Positions 1 through 10,964 of a DNA stretch of 64,000 nt are shown here, one piece after another. A program made the translations under genes and the position numbers. How positions within the stretch are numbered: position 1 is the first letter of the stretch; every line of letters begins with the position of its first letter. Source of the DNA: Proteles cristata cristata (taxonomy: Eukaryota; Chordata; Mammalia; Carnivora; Hyaenidae). The DNA lies in contig JAESUZ010005469.1 of the NCBI GenBank assembly GCA_017311185.1, forward strand, positions 1,614,001 through 1,678,000. Direction: 5' to 3'. The notes beneath the pieces were generated by a model. That model did no database searches. It was not told the origin of the DNA and was given only the letters and a program-made list of their open reading frames with translations.

Positions 1-284
1 GGACTTTTCTTACTCAAATAGATGAAGGATATTATGTATATCCTTCTTCAATAACAAGGTTTTTAGAAATAGGTAATGCGACAATTGAGGCCAAGGGACC
101 AATGATCTAGACATCCTAAGAGTAATTACCAGCCAGAAACACAATTCTACTTCAGGTTTCAGAGCCACTGCTGGTACAAAGTTTTCCTACCTCACAGCTG
201 GGTCCTTCAGTGGCTCATCCAGAATGTATTCATTTCTTAGTATGTCTGTACAGATCGGCGGGGGGGAGGGTGAAAAGATAAAAG
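1..284. other. Unassigned non-coding sequence (possible CCDC171 intron)
   Basis: No gene, splice-bounded exon or recognisable repeat is seen. If the CpG island at about 1.35-2.1 kb is the CCDC171 promoter on the minus strand, this is transcribed intron 1. That placement is inference only. Confidence 0.4.
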
Positions 285-490
285 CCACTATTATTGAGCA
301 CTTACTACGTACCAGATACTGTGCTAACCATACCCTGATCTCACAGAATCCTCCCAATAGCCTAGGAGATGATTACACACATTTCACAGATAAGGAACAC
401 TGAGGTCTGGAGAGGCTGAGTAACCTGCATAAAGATATCAGTATTCAAACTCACCTCTGGCTGACTCCTGAGTCCACCCTTTTTCATAAC
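285..490 (-). repeat. MIR SINE, antisense
   Basis: The stretch has the layout of a reverse-complement MIR: a TATTGAGCACTTACTACG-like start, then TTTCACAGATAAGGAACACTGAGG, recognisable as the divergent MIR core, then GAGAGGCTGAGTAACCTGC. It is an old, pan-mammalian element with many substitutions. Confidence 0.75.
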
Positions 491-629
491 ATAGGGCTTT
501 CTTCAATAATAACATCTGTGTTGGGGAATTCTATCTGCAGACTTCTATATCTCACCTTTAAAAGGATGTCTGGGTCCTTCCTCAAAACAAGATCATGACA
601 AGGGGGCTGAGACAAAGAATTTTAGAATA

Positions 630-765
630 GGACTTTCATCCTATTTAGTCCGTCCTCCTTATCTGACAGATAAGGAATCTAATGTCTAGTAAGCTTAGGT
701 GATTTACCTTAGGCTACTAAGCTAATAAAACTATGCCAGGACTAATACCCAAAGCTCCAGACCAA
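630..765 (-). repeat. MIR fragment, antisense
   Basis: CTTATCTGACAGATAAGG followed by a degraded AAGCTTAGGTGATTTACC matches the reverse-complement MIR core (the 'cagatgaggaaactgag...gttaagtaacttgcc' pattern). It is strongly diverged. Confidence 0.5.
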
Positions 766-1340
766 AACTACTCCCTTCTTTCCTCTTAGCAGGTTGCACG
801 GCCTTTGTTTCTTCTTCGTATCAGGGGAGACCAGTGTAGTTTCTGCTCTACCATTGTTTTGTTGTTATTAGGCACTAACCCTTCAATAAAACAGGTGACA
901 AAACGGGAGGGTCTTCTCTCCAAAATTATGTGTGTTTTATATTTTAAAGAGGTGGGCGACCAACTGAAATTGCTGAGTAAACTTATGCAGAATCACTAGA
1001 GATCTCCTTAAAATGAAAAAATACTTATTTGCGTAGGATAATCATCATGATGGAGTAAAGAACAGTCAAAAGGAGGCTCTACTTCTGTAGAAAATGTACA
1101 GCCTTGGAAAAACTGCCAAATTTTCGACATCTGTTAGAGTCCTAGAAAGTAAGCAGTAGAAGCTACAGATGACAACCTAACACCACTCAATCTTTCATTG
1201 ATCAAACATTTATAGAGTATCTAATGTGTGGCTGGCATTTTTTTAAGGATGGAAAAGACTTGGTCCTTGCCCGCCAAGAGCTTACTGATTCTCGGAGGGG
1301 AAAAGCCCGGTAGTCAGGATGTGTAAAGCTTAGCAGCTCC
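766..1340. other. Unassigned non-coding sequence
   Basis: No coding exon is supported. A weak L2-like stretch occurs at about 1,190-1,260 (an 'aaacatttatagagtatctaatgtgtg' type of 3' end), but it is too short to call firmly. Confidence 0.4.
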
Positions 1341-1830
1341 AAGTGCATGCCCTCTGGGTCCCTAGCCAGTCCTCCGGGTCCAGCTGCAGCGGTCTGAGGT
1401 TAGGGCGCCCCAAGGGGATCTTCCCCCAGGTGGGCGGAGAGACTCAGCCCGCGGAGCTGGAGGCGTGTCCCCACAAACGGCACCAACAGCCCCAGGACAA
1501 CCACAAACTAACTCGGGCTTCCCCATAACTCTCACTGCAGCCACCCATACCACTCCTCTCAACACCTCCCCGCCCAAGTCGTTCACCTCGAAGCCCCGAC
1601 ACCCCGTGGTTACCTCAGGGGGCTCCCGTGGTCCAGACCGCACACCCAAGACCCCAGGGACAGCTCCAAATCTCAATGGTAGAAAGAGGCCTAAGCCGAT
1701 CGAGGCGGGGGATTAGAGCAAAAAAAACTGTTGGAACCCGACGGACTCTAGGACCCGGGAAGGGGGAACGAACAGCAAAAGGGGACGGGAGGGGACAAGC
1801 TCTGGGGAGACGGCGGTGTTTACAACGGCC

Positions 1831-1838
1831 ACTTCCGG
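1831..1838. promoter_or_regulatory. ETS/GABP-type site
   Basis: ACTTCCGG is the reverse complement of the ETS core CCGGAAGT. It lies within the CpG island about 190 bp from the NRF1-type palindrome. Confidence 0.45.
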
Positions 1839-2022
1839 AGACTGGGCTTCCCCCGCAGACCCTCGCAAACTTTCACAGGCCTCCCGGCCCCGCCCCAGGC
1901 GACCTCTTTCCTCCCGCCTCCCGCGGCCCGCAGCGCCAAGATACGCACTCGGAGAAAGCGGGACGCGGATTGGAAGAGCTAAGCCCGCGAAGCTGCGCGG
2001 CCGCGGAGGGGGAGGCGAGCAG

Positions 2023-2032
2023 GCGCATGCGC
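2023..2032. promoter_or_regulatory. NRF1-type palindromic site
   Basis: GCGCATGCGC is a full match to the NRF1 half-site palindrome (YGCGCAYGCGCR). It sits at the right-hand side of the CpG island, where a leftward promoter would place it. Confidence 0.6.
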
Positions 2033-2598
2033 CGTTGCTGAGAAGCGGAGCGCTCGTGCCCGCGCGCATTCCCGCGCCGCGCGCGTCCCTCCGGCACGGG
2101 AACGCCCCGGCCCACGCTCCAATGTGCTGTTCTCAGCCTGAGGTCCCCGGGTCGCAGTCTCAGAATCCCCAGAGGCGGCAGGCCGTGCAAATATCGAAGC
2201 CTTAACCCCTTTCCGCCTCTGCTGAATAAAAATCTTAAGAGGCCGGATCCCTGATTGTGCGTTAAACTGCGGACCCTAAGGCCAACGTAGCCCCTCGGGG
2301 TCTGTGGACTGGTGCCAAAGCCCGGGGGAAATTCTCGGGGCTACGCTACTGCGCAAGTGGCTGATTTCCCGCTGTTTAGCCCGCTCTCTGCCTGCCAGAC
2401 GCTTCTTGTTCCCTCCCCCATCCCCATTGTATCCCAGCCTGGGGTGCTAAACAGGGCCGCGAAAATACGGGTCAGCGCGCTGATAGTGTCGCAGCGCCTT
2501 TCGTTATAAATATTACATAACGAGGTACCAAGCAAAAAAAGTCCTTAGAGCCTTAGCATATGCTCCCACCTCTCCCCACTCCTCCTCCAAGCCCCCTA

Positions 2599-2624
2599 GT
2601 GCGCGCGCGCGCGCACACACGCGC
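2599..2624. repeat. Alternating purine-pyrimidine (GC/AC) tract
   Basis: There are 26 consecutive alternating purine-pyrimidine bases, built from a (GC)n core followed by ACACAC and GCGC. The tract sits just outside the CpG island and is a classical Z-DNA-prone sequence. Confidence 0.7.
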
Positions 2625-2629
2625 CTTCC

Positions 2630-3256
2630 TCCAGTTGATAATTTATACTTCGGTTTCTTCCGGTCGCTGCTTCACAATCTGCTGCCGCCCCAGGAAGATT
2701 GGAAAACCAAACCCTCTTTTGTTCCTTCGCATTTGAAAACCTGTTCCCCAAAGAACGGTGCAAATTGGCGGGGATTTTGAGTGAGGATTTTTATCTTCTC
2801 CACCTCCACCTCCTCCCCTCAAAAAGCTGTTTGATACAAAATGAACCTTTAATGCTAAAATTGTCCTATTTGTTTGTAATCAACCTGAAACCAGGTGTAG
2901 GGGCCGGCCTTTCCGTGTCTCCTTGGGGAAGGCCAACGGTCATAAATGCAAATATAAATTGAGATTTAAAAAAAAACCTCCTTGATTCCTGTAACTGAAA
3001 CTTAAATTGGTTTGAGTTGTCACTTAGATTAAAAACGGAAGCCTGTCCCGCTTCCTAATCATTTTGCCAAAAAGAAGATGATACTTCAAAGGAAAGAGTT
3101 TATGGAAAGGAAAAAAAGAGCCCACTCTAACATTTAGAAATGCGGTGGAAAATTACAACAGACTAATGAGATTAGCGCTTTTTTTGGCTTAACGAGTTTT
3201 AAATATTTACAAGATTTCTTATTTATGGTTTGTTTGGTTTTTTTAATCACAAAGTT
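2630..3256. other. Non-coding flank of the CpG island
   Basis: GC content falls and the sequence turns AT-rich after about 2,700. No gene or clear repeat is recognised. A 14-bp SINE target copy (TTAATCACAAAGTT) ends the stretch. Confidence 0.4.
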
Positions 3257-3477
3257 GGGGCGCCTGGTTAGCTCAGTGAGTTGAGCAGTGACCTCAGCTC
3301 AGGTCATGATCTTTCAGTTCATGGCTTCGAGCCCCGCATAGGGCTCTGTGCTGACAGCTAAGAGCCTGGAGCTTGTCTTCAGAGTCTGTGTCTCCCTCTC
3401 TCTGCCCCTCTGCCCCTCCGTCACTCGTGCCATCTCTCTCTCAAAAATAAAAATAAATAAATAAAACATTAAAAAAA
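3257..3477 (+). repeat. Carnivore SINE, long form
   Basis: It has the full layout: a GGGGCGCCTGG tRNA-like head, the box-B-like region GGCTTCGAGCC, a CT-rich body and an AAATAAATAAAT tail. The target TTAATCACAAAGTT before it recurs as TTAATCACAAAATT after it. Confidence 0.93.
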
Positions 3478-3848
3478 TTTTAATCACAAAATTGAATATT
3501 GTATGGCACAGGTATTTTTCAAATGAGGACTAAGTGCCACATGAAACCTAGCGATCTTTATTTAGTTTTTCATTAGTATTTATTGAACACAGACTATATA
3601 GAAATACAGGATATTTAATACAAGCACAATGGGAATCTGAACAGGCAAATGTTAACAATAACCAAGAGCACCCCCAAAGGCTTGACAGAGCACTGTTAGC
3701 TTACTCCGGGAAGATGGTTATAGATTCATGAGGCTGAGAAGGAACAGGAAGACGGGAAGCTACACACACCAGCACAGGAAACAGCATGAGGTATTTATTT
3801 GGAAACCTGGAAGAAAACCCCAAATTACAAGGACCTTCTAGGTCATAC
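3478..3848. other. Unassigned intergenic sequence
   Basis: No gene is seen. AT-rich sequence without a confidently recognised repeat. Confidence 0.4.
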
Positions 3849-4262
3849 ACTAGTCCCCCTTATCCATGGTTTCTCTTTCCAAGGCTTCCAGTACCCGAGG
3901 TCAAACAAGGTCATAAAGCAGATCATCCTCCTTCGGACATATTCAGAAGATCGGTAGTAGCCTAACTCTATGTCGTAATGCCTACATCATTCACCTTGCT
4001 TCCTCTCCTCACATTTTTTTTAACCATCTCAAGAGTACAGTACAATAAGGTTTTTTTGAGAGAGACAAAGACCACATTCACGTAACTTTTACTACAATAT
4101 ATTTTTCTCTATTTTATTATTGTTGTTGTTAAGCTCTTACTATGTCTTATTTTTCATTTAACTCTGTCATAGGTGTAGATAGGGTTCAGTGCTATCTCCC
4201 GTCTCTAGCATCCATTGGGAGTCGTGGATGTATCCTCCACAGACAAGGGAAGACTACTATAG
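3849..4262. mobile_element. Tigger-type non-autonomous DNA transposon
   Basis: The left end TAGTCCCCCTTATCCATGG and the right end GACAAGGGAAGACTACTA are inverted-terminal-repeat partners. The interior has the known non-autonomous Tigger layout, with a GTACAGTACAATAAGG stretch and an ATCCATTGGGAGTCGTGG stretch. The full element is present with TA at both edges, as expected for a Tc1/mariner-pogo family element. It has no transposase. Confidence 0.75.
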
Positions 4263-4836
4263 TTCATCAAGCAATGAAGCTAACAAAGGGTGTTGAGCAG
4301 AAAAGTTACAATAATTACACAATCAGACTGTTTAAAAATATTCGGAGGTTTTCTATGTTTTTCTAATAGTTACAAGGTTAATTCTCTTCTGTTTCTGTTT
4401 GCCTAACACACTACAGTTACTTACAAAAAGCTATACGTGAAGATGTTCTCAAATTTACTTCCCTTTTAGCCTTAAGAGTCACAATAATGACCTTATTCTT
4501 TTTACTTTCAAGATAATGTCCAAGTCATCCCCAGCACCCCACCAAACAGCTACCAAAGTCAATAATGACCTCATTCCTAAATCCCAGACCCTTTGAATTC
4601 ACTGACACTTTGATCCTCCTCTGATTTTTCTCGAGTAAGACTCTTGGTTTCTCCAACTCTGACCTTTTTATTGCTTGCCACTCAGAGAACTGTTATCCCT
4701 TTCTGGCCTCTCAGGGTGATAGTTTCCTGGTTTCTGCCCTCAACTTTCATATTATTACCATATAAGCTTCCTCGGTGATGTCGTCCATCCCTGTGTCCAC
4801 ATGACATTATAATATCATAAACTCAGCTGTGGTTAT
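4263..4836. other. Unassigned intergenic sequence
   Basis: There is no coding evidence. Parts of 4,560-4,760 resemble degraded L2, but not clearly enough to call. Confidence 0.35.
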
Positions 4837-4837
4837 G

Positions 4838-5044
4838 ATTTTTTTTTTTTTGAGAGAGAAAGAGAGAGCACGTGAGAGCATGAGCAGGGAAGGGGCAGAG
4901 TGAGAGGGAGACAGAGAATCTTAAGCAGGCTCCATGTTCAGAGTGGAGCTTGACTTGGGGCTCGATCTCATAACCATGAGATCATGACCTGAGCCAAAAT
5001 CAAGAGTTGGATGCTCAACTGACTATGCCACCCAAATTTGCCCC
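4838..5044 (-). repeat. Carnivore SINE, long form, antisense
   Basis: Reverse-complement layout: a T-run, GAGAGAGA, GCATGAGCAGGGAAGGG, GATCATGACCTGAGCC, then a diverged head end (GCCACCCAAATTTGCCCC). The flanks CTGTGGTTATGA and CTGTAGTTGTGA look like a diverged target duplication. Confidence 0.9.
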
Positions 5045-5180
5045 TGTAGTTGTGAATTTTTAACTCTCATTTGAATAAAATCTGGCAATATTGAATTCCA
5101 CATATCTAAACATGATCTTTCTTAAATTCTTAATGGAGCCCCCCAAACTGCTCCTCCAACTATTTATAAAACTAATCTCT

Positions 5181-5396
5181 GGGGTGTCTGGGTGGCTCAG
5201 TTGATTGGGGGTCCAACTTGGGTCATGATCTCGCTGTCCATGAGCTTGAGCCTTGCGTCAGGCTCTGTGTTGATAGCTCAAAGCCTGGAGCCTGCTTCAG
5301 ATCCTATGTCTCCGTCTCTCTCTTCCCCTCCCCTGCTCGCTCTCTCTCTCCCTCTCTCTCTCTCAAAACTAAATAAATGTTTAAAAAAAAATTTTT
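5181..5396 (+). repeat. Carnivore SINE, long form
   Basis: Head GGGGTGTCTGGGTGGCTCAG, CT-rich body and A-rich tail. The target pair AACTAATCTCT (5170-5180) and AACTGATCTCT (5397-5407) differ by one base. Confidence 0.93.
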
Positions 5397-5435
5397 AACT
5401 GATCTCTTAGGCACCCCAGTGAAAAACATCAACGA

Positions 5436-5637
5436 GGGGGCACTGAGGTGGCTCAGTCAGTTAGGCATCCAACTCTTGATTTCAGCTCGGGTCATGATCT
5501 CACGGTTCATGGGATTGAGTGCCCCATCAGCCTCCACACTGACAGTGCCAAGCCTGCTTGGTAGTCTCTCCTCCCTCTCTCTCACTTGCTGCCTCAAAAT
5601 AAAGAACAAAACTTAAAACAGAAAAAAAAAAAAAAAC
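5436..5637 (+). repeat. Carnivore SINE
   Basis: Its head is preserved from about CACTGAGGTGGCTCAGTCAG. The body is shortened and the tail is a long A-run. It belongs to the subtype with CTCTTGATTTCAGCTC in the head. Confidence 0.9.
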
Positions 5638-5989
5638 TCAGAATCTTTCTTCTTTCTCAAGCTCTCAATCCCTACATCTAAGAATCACTAAATCCTACTT
5701 AGTTTCTTCCAACTCTCCTGTCTTGTTTCTATACCTGCCACTAAACACCTTCATGTATGTATTTCTTTACTGCTTCATATTCAGTCACTTGTGATCAGAA
5801 CCTGTGTTGTGGCCCGATGCAAGTCACTCTCCTCACGTTTCTGTACAAATTCTCAACATTTTTCTACGTTGGCAACTAAGCATCTAGGGCATTTTTAAGC
5901 TGGTAAATATGAAAGAAGAAGATCAAAAAATAGGGGGGGAAATCAAAAGCAGACCTAAGGGCACACGTGTACCTTTCTGACACTAGGGG

Positions 5990-6640
5990 AGTGTTCTGAG
6001 CAGATTTTATGCATGTGAGCCTCAGGGTTTTTTAAGCACCAGATGAACCGCATCCTTTTGACCCTTCAGTAACCTCCCTCAGAAGGTTCAAACACCAGGT
6101 GCTTGATTATTATGCTGGTTTGGTATCAATTCTCAGAACTGCAAGACCTTGCCATAATCGTTGCATTCAATGGCTCTGGTCCTTTGCTCCTTCAGTCCCC
6201 ATTCTGTGTGCTACAACAGAAATGATCCTTCTAAAGCATTGTCAACCTTCAAAATTAAACAACAGAGGTTATCAAGCAGCAAATGAGTTTGTTCCAAAAC
6301 AGCAGAGGCGCTGCTATTTGGAACATCCCCACTATGAGGAACCACAGGCAAGTCCAGAGAACAAAAGGAGGGAGCATCCTGTTACAGAGGAAAGGAGAAA
6401 ATCGGGAGGAATTGTTTTGAACAAAAGTTCATTGGTGGAAAATGAGAGCTACATATATAATTTTCACATTGTAACTCAGATTATGTTACCCTATCAATCA
6501 AATCTTTTAATGGCTCCTCAGGCCTTACTGCATAAAAACCAGACTTAACTGTTTCCCCCTCCTTCATCAGTCAAGGGCCCCAATCTTGTCCCTACCTGCC
6601 TTTCTAGCCTTGCCTTCTCCTTTCTAACAATAAATCTTCC
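5990..6640 (+). repeat. L2 LINE 3' region, degraded
   Basis: Phrases typical of the L2 3' end occur in sense order, such as CAATGGCTCTGG...CCTTCAGTCCCCATTCTGTG and, further on, TTTTAATGGCTCCTCAG with CTACCTGCCTTTCTAGCC. The 149-codon open frame at 6,099-6,548 lies inside it and is not considered a gene. Confidence 0.6.
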
Positions 6641-6729
6641 CTTTCCCTCACACAGCAATGGAAAACACAAAACATTGACGAATACATGGAGTAAGATGTA
6701 GGCAAGGACGTATAGTAAGAGCTTTAAAA

Positions 6730-6934
6730 AATTTTTTTAACTATGTTTTTTTAATTTTTTAAGTTATTTTGAGTGGGGAGGGGCAGAGAGAGAGGGAGAT
6801 AGAGAATTCCAAGCAGGCTCCACACTGTCAGCACATAGCCTGATGTGAGGCTCTATCCCATGAACCGTGAGATCATGACCTGAGGCAAGATCCAAGAGCC
6901 AGATGCTTAATCAACTGAGCCACCCAGGCACCCC
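6730..6934 (-). repeat. Carnivore SINE, long form, antisense
   Basis: Reverse-complement layout from a T-rich tail through AGCAGGCTCCACACTGTCAG to the head end GCCACCCAGGCACCCC. Confidence 0.92.
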
Positions 6935-7311
6935 TAAAAGTTTTAAGACTGATTATGTTCTCAGTTAATCTTCAACAATGATATAAGACTGCACCATGGG
7001 AAAGACAGTCTTTTCCACAAATGGTCCTGGGAAGACTGGACCATGCAAAAGAATGAAATTGGACCATGTTCTTGGGCCATACACAAAAATAAACTGAAAA
7101 GGGATTAAGGACCTAAATGTGAGACCTAAAACCACAAAAATTCTAGAACAAATCACAGCTAGTAATTTCTCTGACATCAGCTGTAGCAACATTTTTCTAG
7201 ATATGTTTCCTGAGGCAAGGGAAACAAAAACAAAAATAAACTATTGGGATTATAGCAAAAAAAAAAACTTTCTGCAAAGCTTTTTATTTTGATATAGGAA
7301 ATAATTAACTT

Positions 7312-7533
7312 GGGGCACCTGAGTGCCTCAGTTGGTTAAGCATCCAACTTTGGCTCAGGTCATGATCTCGCGGTTCATGGGTTCAAGCCCCATGTCGGGT
7401 TCTGTGCTGGCAGCTCAGAGCCCGGAAGCTGCTTTGGATCTTGTGTCTCCCTGTATCTCTTCCCCTCCCCCACTCATGCTCTGTCTCTCTCTGTCTCAAA
7501 AATAAGTAAACTGTTAAAACATTTTTTTAAAAA
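7312..7533 (+). repeat. Carnivore SINE inside the L1
   Basis: Long form, head GGGGCACCTGAGTGCCTCAG. The target pair GGAAATAATTAACT (7298-7311) and GGAAATAATCAACT (7534-7547) proves insertion into the L1. Confidence 0.95.
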
Positions 7534-8097
7534 GGAAATAATCAACTAAAAGACAAACCTACTGAATGGGAGAAAATATTTGCACATGGCACATCTGAGA
7601 AAGGGTTAGTATCCAAAATATACAAAGAACGTATACAACTCAGCAGCAAAAAAATAATCCAACTAAAAAATGGGCACAAGATTTGAACAGACATTTCTCC
7701 AAAGACAAACAGATGGCCAACAGACACATGAAAAGATGCTCAACATTACTAATCATCAGGGAGGTGTGAATTCAAATCACACCTGTCAGAATGACCAAAA
7801 TCAAAAACACAAGGAGCAACAAGTATTGGTGAGGATGTGGAGAAAAAGGAAACCTCATGCCCGGTAAGTAGGAATGCAAACTGGTGCAGCCACTGAGGAA
7901 ATCAGTATGGAGTTTACTCAAAAGGTTAAAAATAGAACTACCATATTATCCAGGATTTACCCTACTGATATTTACCAGAAGAATACAAAAACACAAACTT
8001 GAAAAGATACATTTTGATTGCAGTACTATTTACAATAGCCAAATTGTAGAAACATCCCAACTGTTACATAGATAGATAAGTGGAAAAAGATGGTGTG

Positions 8098-8131
8098 GTA
8101 TATACATATATATATATATATATATATACTC
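8098..8131. repeat. (TA)n microsatellite
   Basis: A run of TA repeats with one early CATA interruption, lying in the L1 3' region. Confidence 0.9.
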
Positions 8132-8492
8132 AGCTAGAAAAAAAAAAAAAAGAATGACATCTTGCCATTTGCAAAAATGTAGATGGATCTAGAAGGTATA
8201 ATGCTAAGCGAAATAAGTCAGTCAGAGAAAGACAAATACTGTATGATTTCATTCATATGTAGAATTTAAGAAACAAAAGAAATGAGGAAAGAAAAAAAGA
8301 AACAAACAGAAAGCTCTCTATAGTTCTATATTGTACACCTGAAACTAACATAACATTGTATGTTAACCATACTAAAATTAAAATTTTTTAAAACTTTAAG
8401 ATATATAGGTTAATACAAAAGATTTAAATTCTAACACATTATTTATTAAATATATGTGTCAAGCACTATGCTAAGTTGTTTCACATTTATTC

Positions 8493-8724
8493 TTTTTTTT
8501 CTTTTTTTTAATGTTTTGTTTATTTCTGAGAGAGAGAGAGAGAGAGAGATAGCATGAGCAGGGGAGGGTCAGAGAGAGAGGTAGACACAGAATCGGAAGC
8601 AGGCTCCAGCCTCTGAGCTAGCTATAAGCACAGAGCCCAACACGGGGCTTGAACCCATAAACCATGAGATCATGACCTGAGCCAAAGTCAGACACTTAAC
8701 CAACTGAGCCGCCCAAGCACCCCC
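8493..8724 (-). repeat. Carnivore SINE, long form, antisense
   Basis: T-rich tail, GA repeat, GCATGAGCAGGGGAGGGTC, then the head end GCCGCCCAAGCACCCCC. Confidence 0.93.
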
Positions 8725-8796
8725 TTATTTTTTTCAAAACTGCAAATACCTTTATCATTTACCCCAGTAATACGTTGTCACTTAAGAGGTTGAAAC

Positions 8797-8891
8797 AGGG
8801 CACCTGGCTGGCTCAGTTGGTGGAGCATCTAATTATTGATCATAAGGGGTCATGAGCCCCACGTTGGGTATAGAAATTATTTTTTTAAAAA
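8797..8891 (+). repeat. Carnivore SINE, short form
   Basis: A head-only element: GGGCACCTGGCTGGCTCAG, then GAGCCCCACGTTGGGTATAG, then directly an A/T tail with no CT body. This is the older short subtype. Confidence 0.85.
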
Positions 8892-8892
8892 T

Positions 8893-9118
8893 GGGGCATC
8901 TGAGTGGCTCAGTCAGTTAAGCATCCAACTGCAGCTCAGGTCATGATCTCACAGTTCATGAGTTTGAGTCCCACATCTGGCTCTGTGCTGACAGCTCAGA
9001 GCCTGGAGCCTGCCTCAGATTCTATGTCTCCCTCTCTCTCTGCTCTTCCCAGCTTGCACTCTATCTCTGTCTCTCTCAAAAATAAATAAAGGTTAAAAAA
9101 AATAAAGAAAAAAGAAAG
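8893..9118 (+). repeat. Carnivore SINE, long form
   Basis: Follows the short element almost directly. Head GGGGCATCTGAGTGGCTCAG, CT body, AAATAAATAAAGG tail. Confidence 0.93.
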
Positions 9119-9175
9119 AAATAGCAACATTGTGAGAGAACGTCTGCTTCCCTTTGCCCTTGGAAGCACTAGATA

Positions 9176-9380
9176 ATTTTTTTAATGTTTATTTATATTT
9201 GAGAGAGAGACAGAGAATGAGTTGGGAAAGGGCAGAGAGCCAGAGACACAGAATCTTAAGCAGGCTTCCAGGCTCTGAGCTGTCAGCCCAGAGCCTGATG
9301 CAGGGCTCAAACTCATGAACCAAGAGATCATGACCTGAGCAGAAGTCAGACACTTAACCGACTAAGCCATGCCGGTGCCC
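9176..9380 (-). repeat. Carnivore SINE, long form, antisense
   Basis: Flanked by exact 11-bp copies of AGCACTAGATA (9165-9175 and 9381-9391). Confidence 0.95.
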
Positions 9381-9621
9381 AGCACTAGATATTTTACAGT
9401 ATTAAAACTTTTCCAATCTGATAGGCCAAAAGTGATGCATCATTGTTCTACTGTTCTTTTAATTTGCATTTATTTGATCATTAATGAAGTTCAGTTAAAT
9501 CTAGAAATGCCATTTTAATCTTACGTTCTGGGAAGCATGAAACCACTGTTATACCACAACTGCTAACAGAAATTAGAGCGGAGAATTTGCCACGCCTAGG
9601 AATTTAATTCATAACCTTATG
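9381..9621. other. Unassigned intergenic sequence
   Basis: Short AT-rich gap. The first part resembles a degraded LINE, but there is no firm call. Confidence 0.35.
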
Positions 9622-9965
9622 ATGAAGACTTCAGAGAAGACAGTGAAGTAGGAGGAACTAAGCTTACCTCCTCCCATGAGTATAACTACATAACACTCAA
9701 ATCAGTATAAATAACTCATAAAATGACCTGAAGACTGGCAGAATAAACTCCACAAGTAAATGTAGAAAAGAGGCTACATTCAAGAGGAGAGGAAGGGCAA
9801 AAATGTGATGGGCAACCAGATGGACTCATGGGCTATCCATGGGCGAGATCACAGGGGCAGAAAAGGGAGAGAAACAGACCTTCACACAGGAGAGCCCACA
9901 AGGGGAAGATGAATCCAGTAGCATTTGGCATAACCTTACGAAGAATTATTATAAAGCTATAGCCA
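9622..9965 (+). mobile_element. L1 5' UTR-like fragment
   Basis: TGAAGTAGGAGGAACTAAGC, CACTCAAATCAGTATAAATAA and GAAGACTGGCAGAATAAACTC resemble the 5' end of carnivore L1 elements. No ORF1 or ORF2 follows, so it is a detached fragment. Confidence 0.6.
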
Positions 9966-10725
9966 AGTCTTGATAGGTGAGGCGGCATCTTATAAAGAAA
10001 TACATTGATAAGTATTGAGCCTTTTTATCATTATTCCGAGCCCATCTAAGGGGCACAGCTGGAAAACAGAAATGTCGAAGGAGTGGTGGTGAGGCATGAT
10101 GGAAGAAAGGAACTAAAATTGGTGTGTAAAACAATGTAAAATAATTACTTCACCATAAATAGTGGTCTTCTTGCAAATTATATGTAATTGGAAAGTGTTT
10201 CTCTTATACTTGTAAATACAGAAAAGCATTCTTCTCTGCTATTTATCCTTAAATGACATGAATGTATATATCTCTAATCCAATAGTTGCTCACACAATAG
10301 ACTTCCAGAGAAGTAAAGAGAGAATGTGTATTTATCTCAGGTGGGAAGACCTGAAAGAGGTCCAGATTTGTTAACAACCTGCATGCATGTGACTTCCAGA
10401 CAGAATTTCATCTCGCAAAGCTCACCTTAGAATTCTCTGTTGAGGCTATGAGCTATTGTCCTAGACTAAATAAATCTAAAGAGCCGTACTTGCAGGGAGG
10501 AGAATGTCTCCCACAGTGAGACCAGTCTTAGTGGTTAGAAGTTAGGATTTTCCAAAAGGAAAAAGGAGGTACTATGAGGAAGAAGGGTGGACCTGAGGAC
10601 TGAAGACATAAGTTAGAAACCAAATGAGTCCATATTGGACTAACAAATGTATAACTTACTGAGCATCTTTGTCTCCAAACCCATAAAACTTCACATTTAA
10701 TGTACTGGGTTGTTTTTTTGTTTTT
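9966..10725. other. Unassigned intergenic sequence
   Basis: About 760 bp without a convincing exon or repeat. Confidence 0.4.
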
Positions 10726-10739
10726 TTAAGTAGGCTCTA

Positions 10740-10955
10740 GGGATCCCTGAGTGGCTCAGCTGGTTAAGTATCCAACTCTTGATTTCAGCTCAGGTCTTGA
10801 TCTCACAGTTTGTGGCTTCAAGGTGCCCGTCAGGCTCTGTGCTGATGGTGCAGAACCTGCTCAGGATTCTCTGTCTCTCTCTCTCTCTCTGCCCCTCCCC
10901 CACTCACATACGCGCTCTCTCTCAAAATAAATAGATAAACTTTAAAATATAATAA
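10740..10955 (+). repeat. Carnivore SINE, nested
   Basis: Head GGGATCCCTGAGTGGCTCAG and the CTCTTGATTTCAGCTC subtype. It entered the older antisense short SINE; the AAGTAGGCTCTA before the block and AATAAGCTCTA after it mark the site. Confidence 0.9.
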
Positions 10956-10964
10956 AGTAAACTA

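Larger units (their letters stand above)
1345..2110 (-). promoter_or_regulatory. CpG-island promoter, inferred CCDC171 5' end
   Basis: This roughly 0.75-kb block is very GC- and CpG-rich, in sharp contrast to its flanks. It carries a perfect NRF1-type palindrome (GCGCATGCGC, 2023-2032) and an ETS/GABP-type core (ACTTCCGG, 1831-1838), both typical of TATA-less housekeeping promoters. In mammals CCDC171 lies head to head with PSIP1 about 40 kb away, and this island is about 42 kb from the PSIP1 island in the expected direction, so leftward CCDC171 transcription is inferred. No exon boundary or start codon could be identified, and overlapping GC-rich open frames on both strands look like compositional shadows. 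The element could also be bidirectional. Confidence 0.6.
6951..8395 (+). mobile_element. L1 LINE, 3' part of ORF2 plus 3' UTR
   Basis: The DNA matches the C-terminal part of L1 ORF2 in sense orientation (AATGGGCACAAGATTTGAAC, GAGGATGTGGAGAAAAAGG, AATAAGTCAGTCAGAGAAAG). It then runs into the 3' UTR (TTGTACACCTGAAACTAAC). The frame is broken by stops and indels, so it is dead. It is 5'-truncated and split by a SINE at 7312-7533 and an AT microsatellite at about 8,100. Confidence 0.9.

Noticed and set aside
1362..2190. Several overlapping open frames of 60-140 codons in the first CpG island
   Set aside because: GC-driven shadows on both strands; none shows a family or a splice structure.
6099..6548. 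149-codon open frame
   Set aside because: It overlaps L2-like sequence, has no known domain and no gene context.
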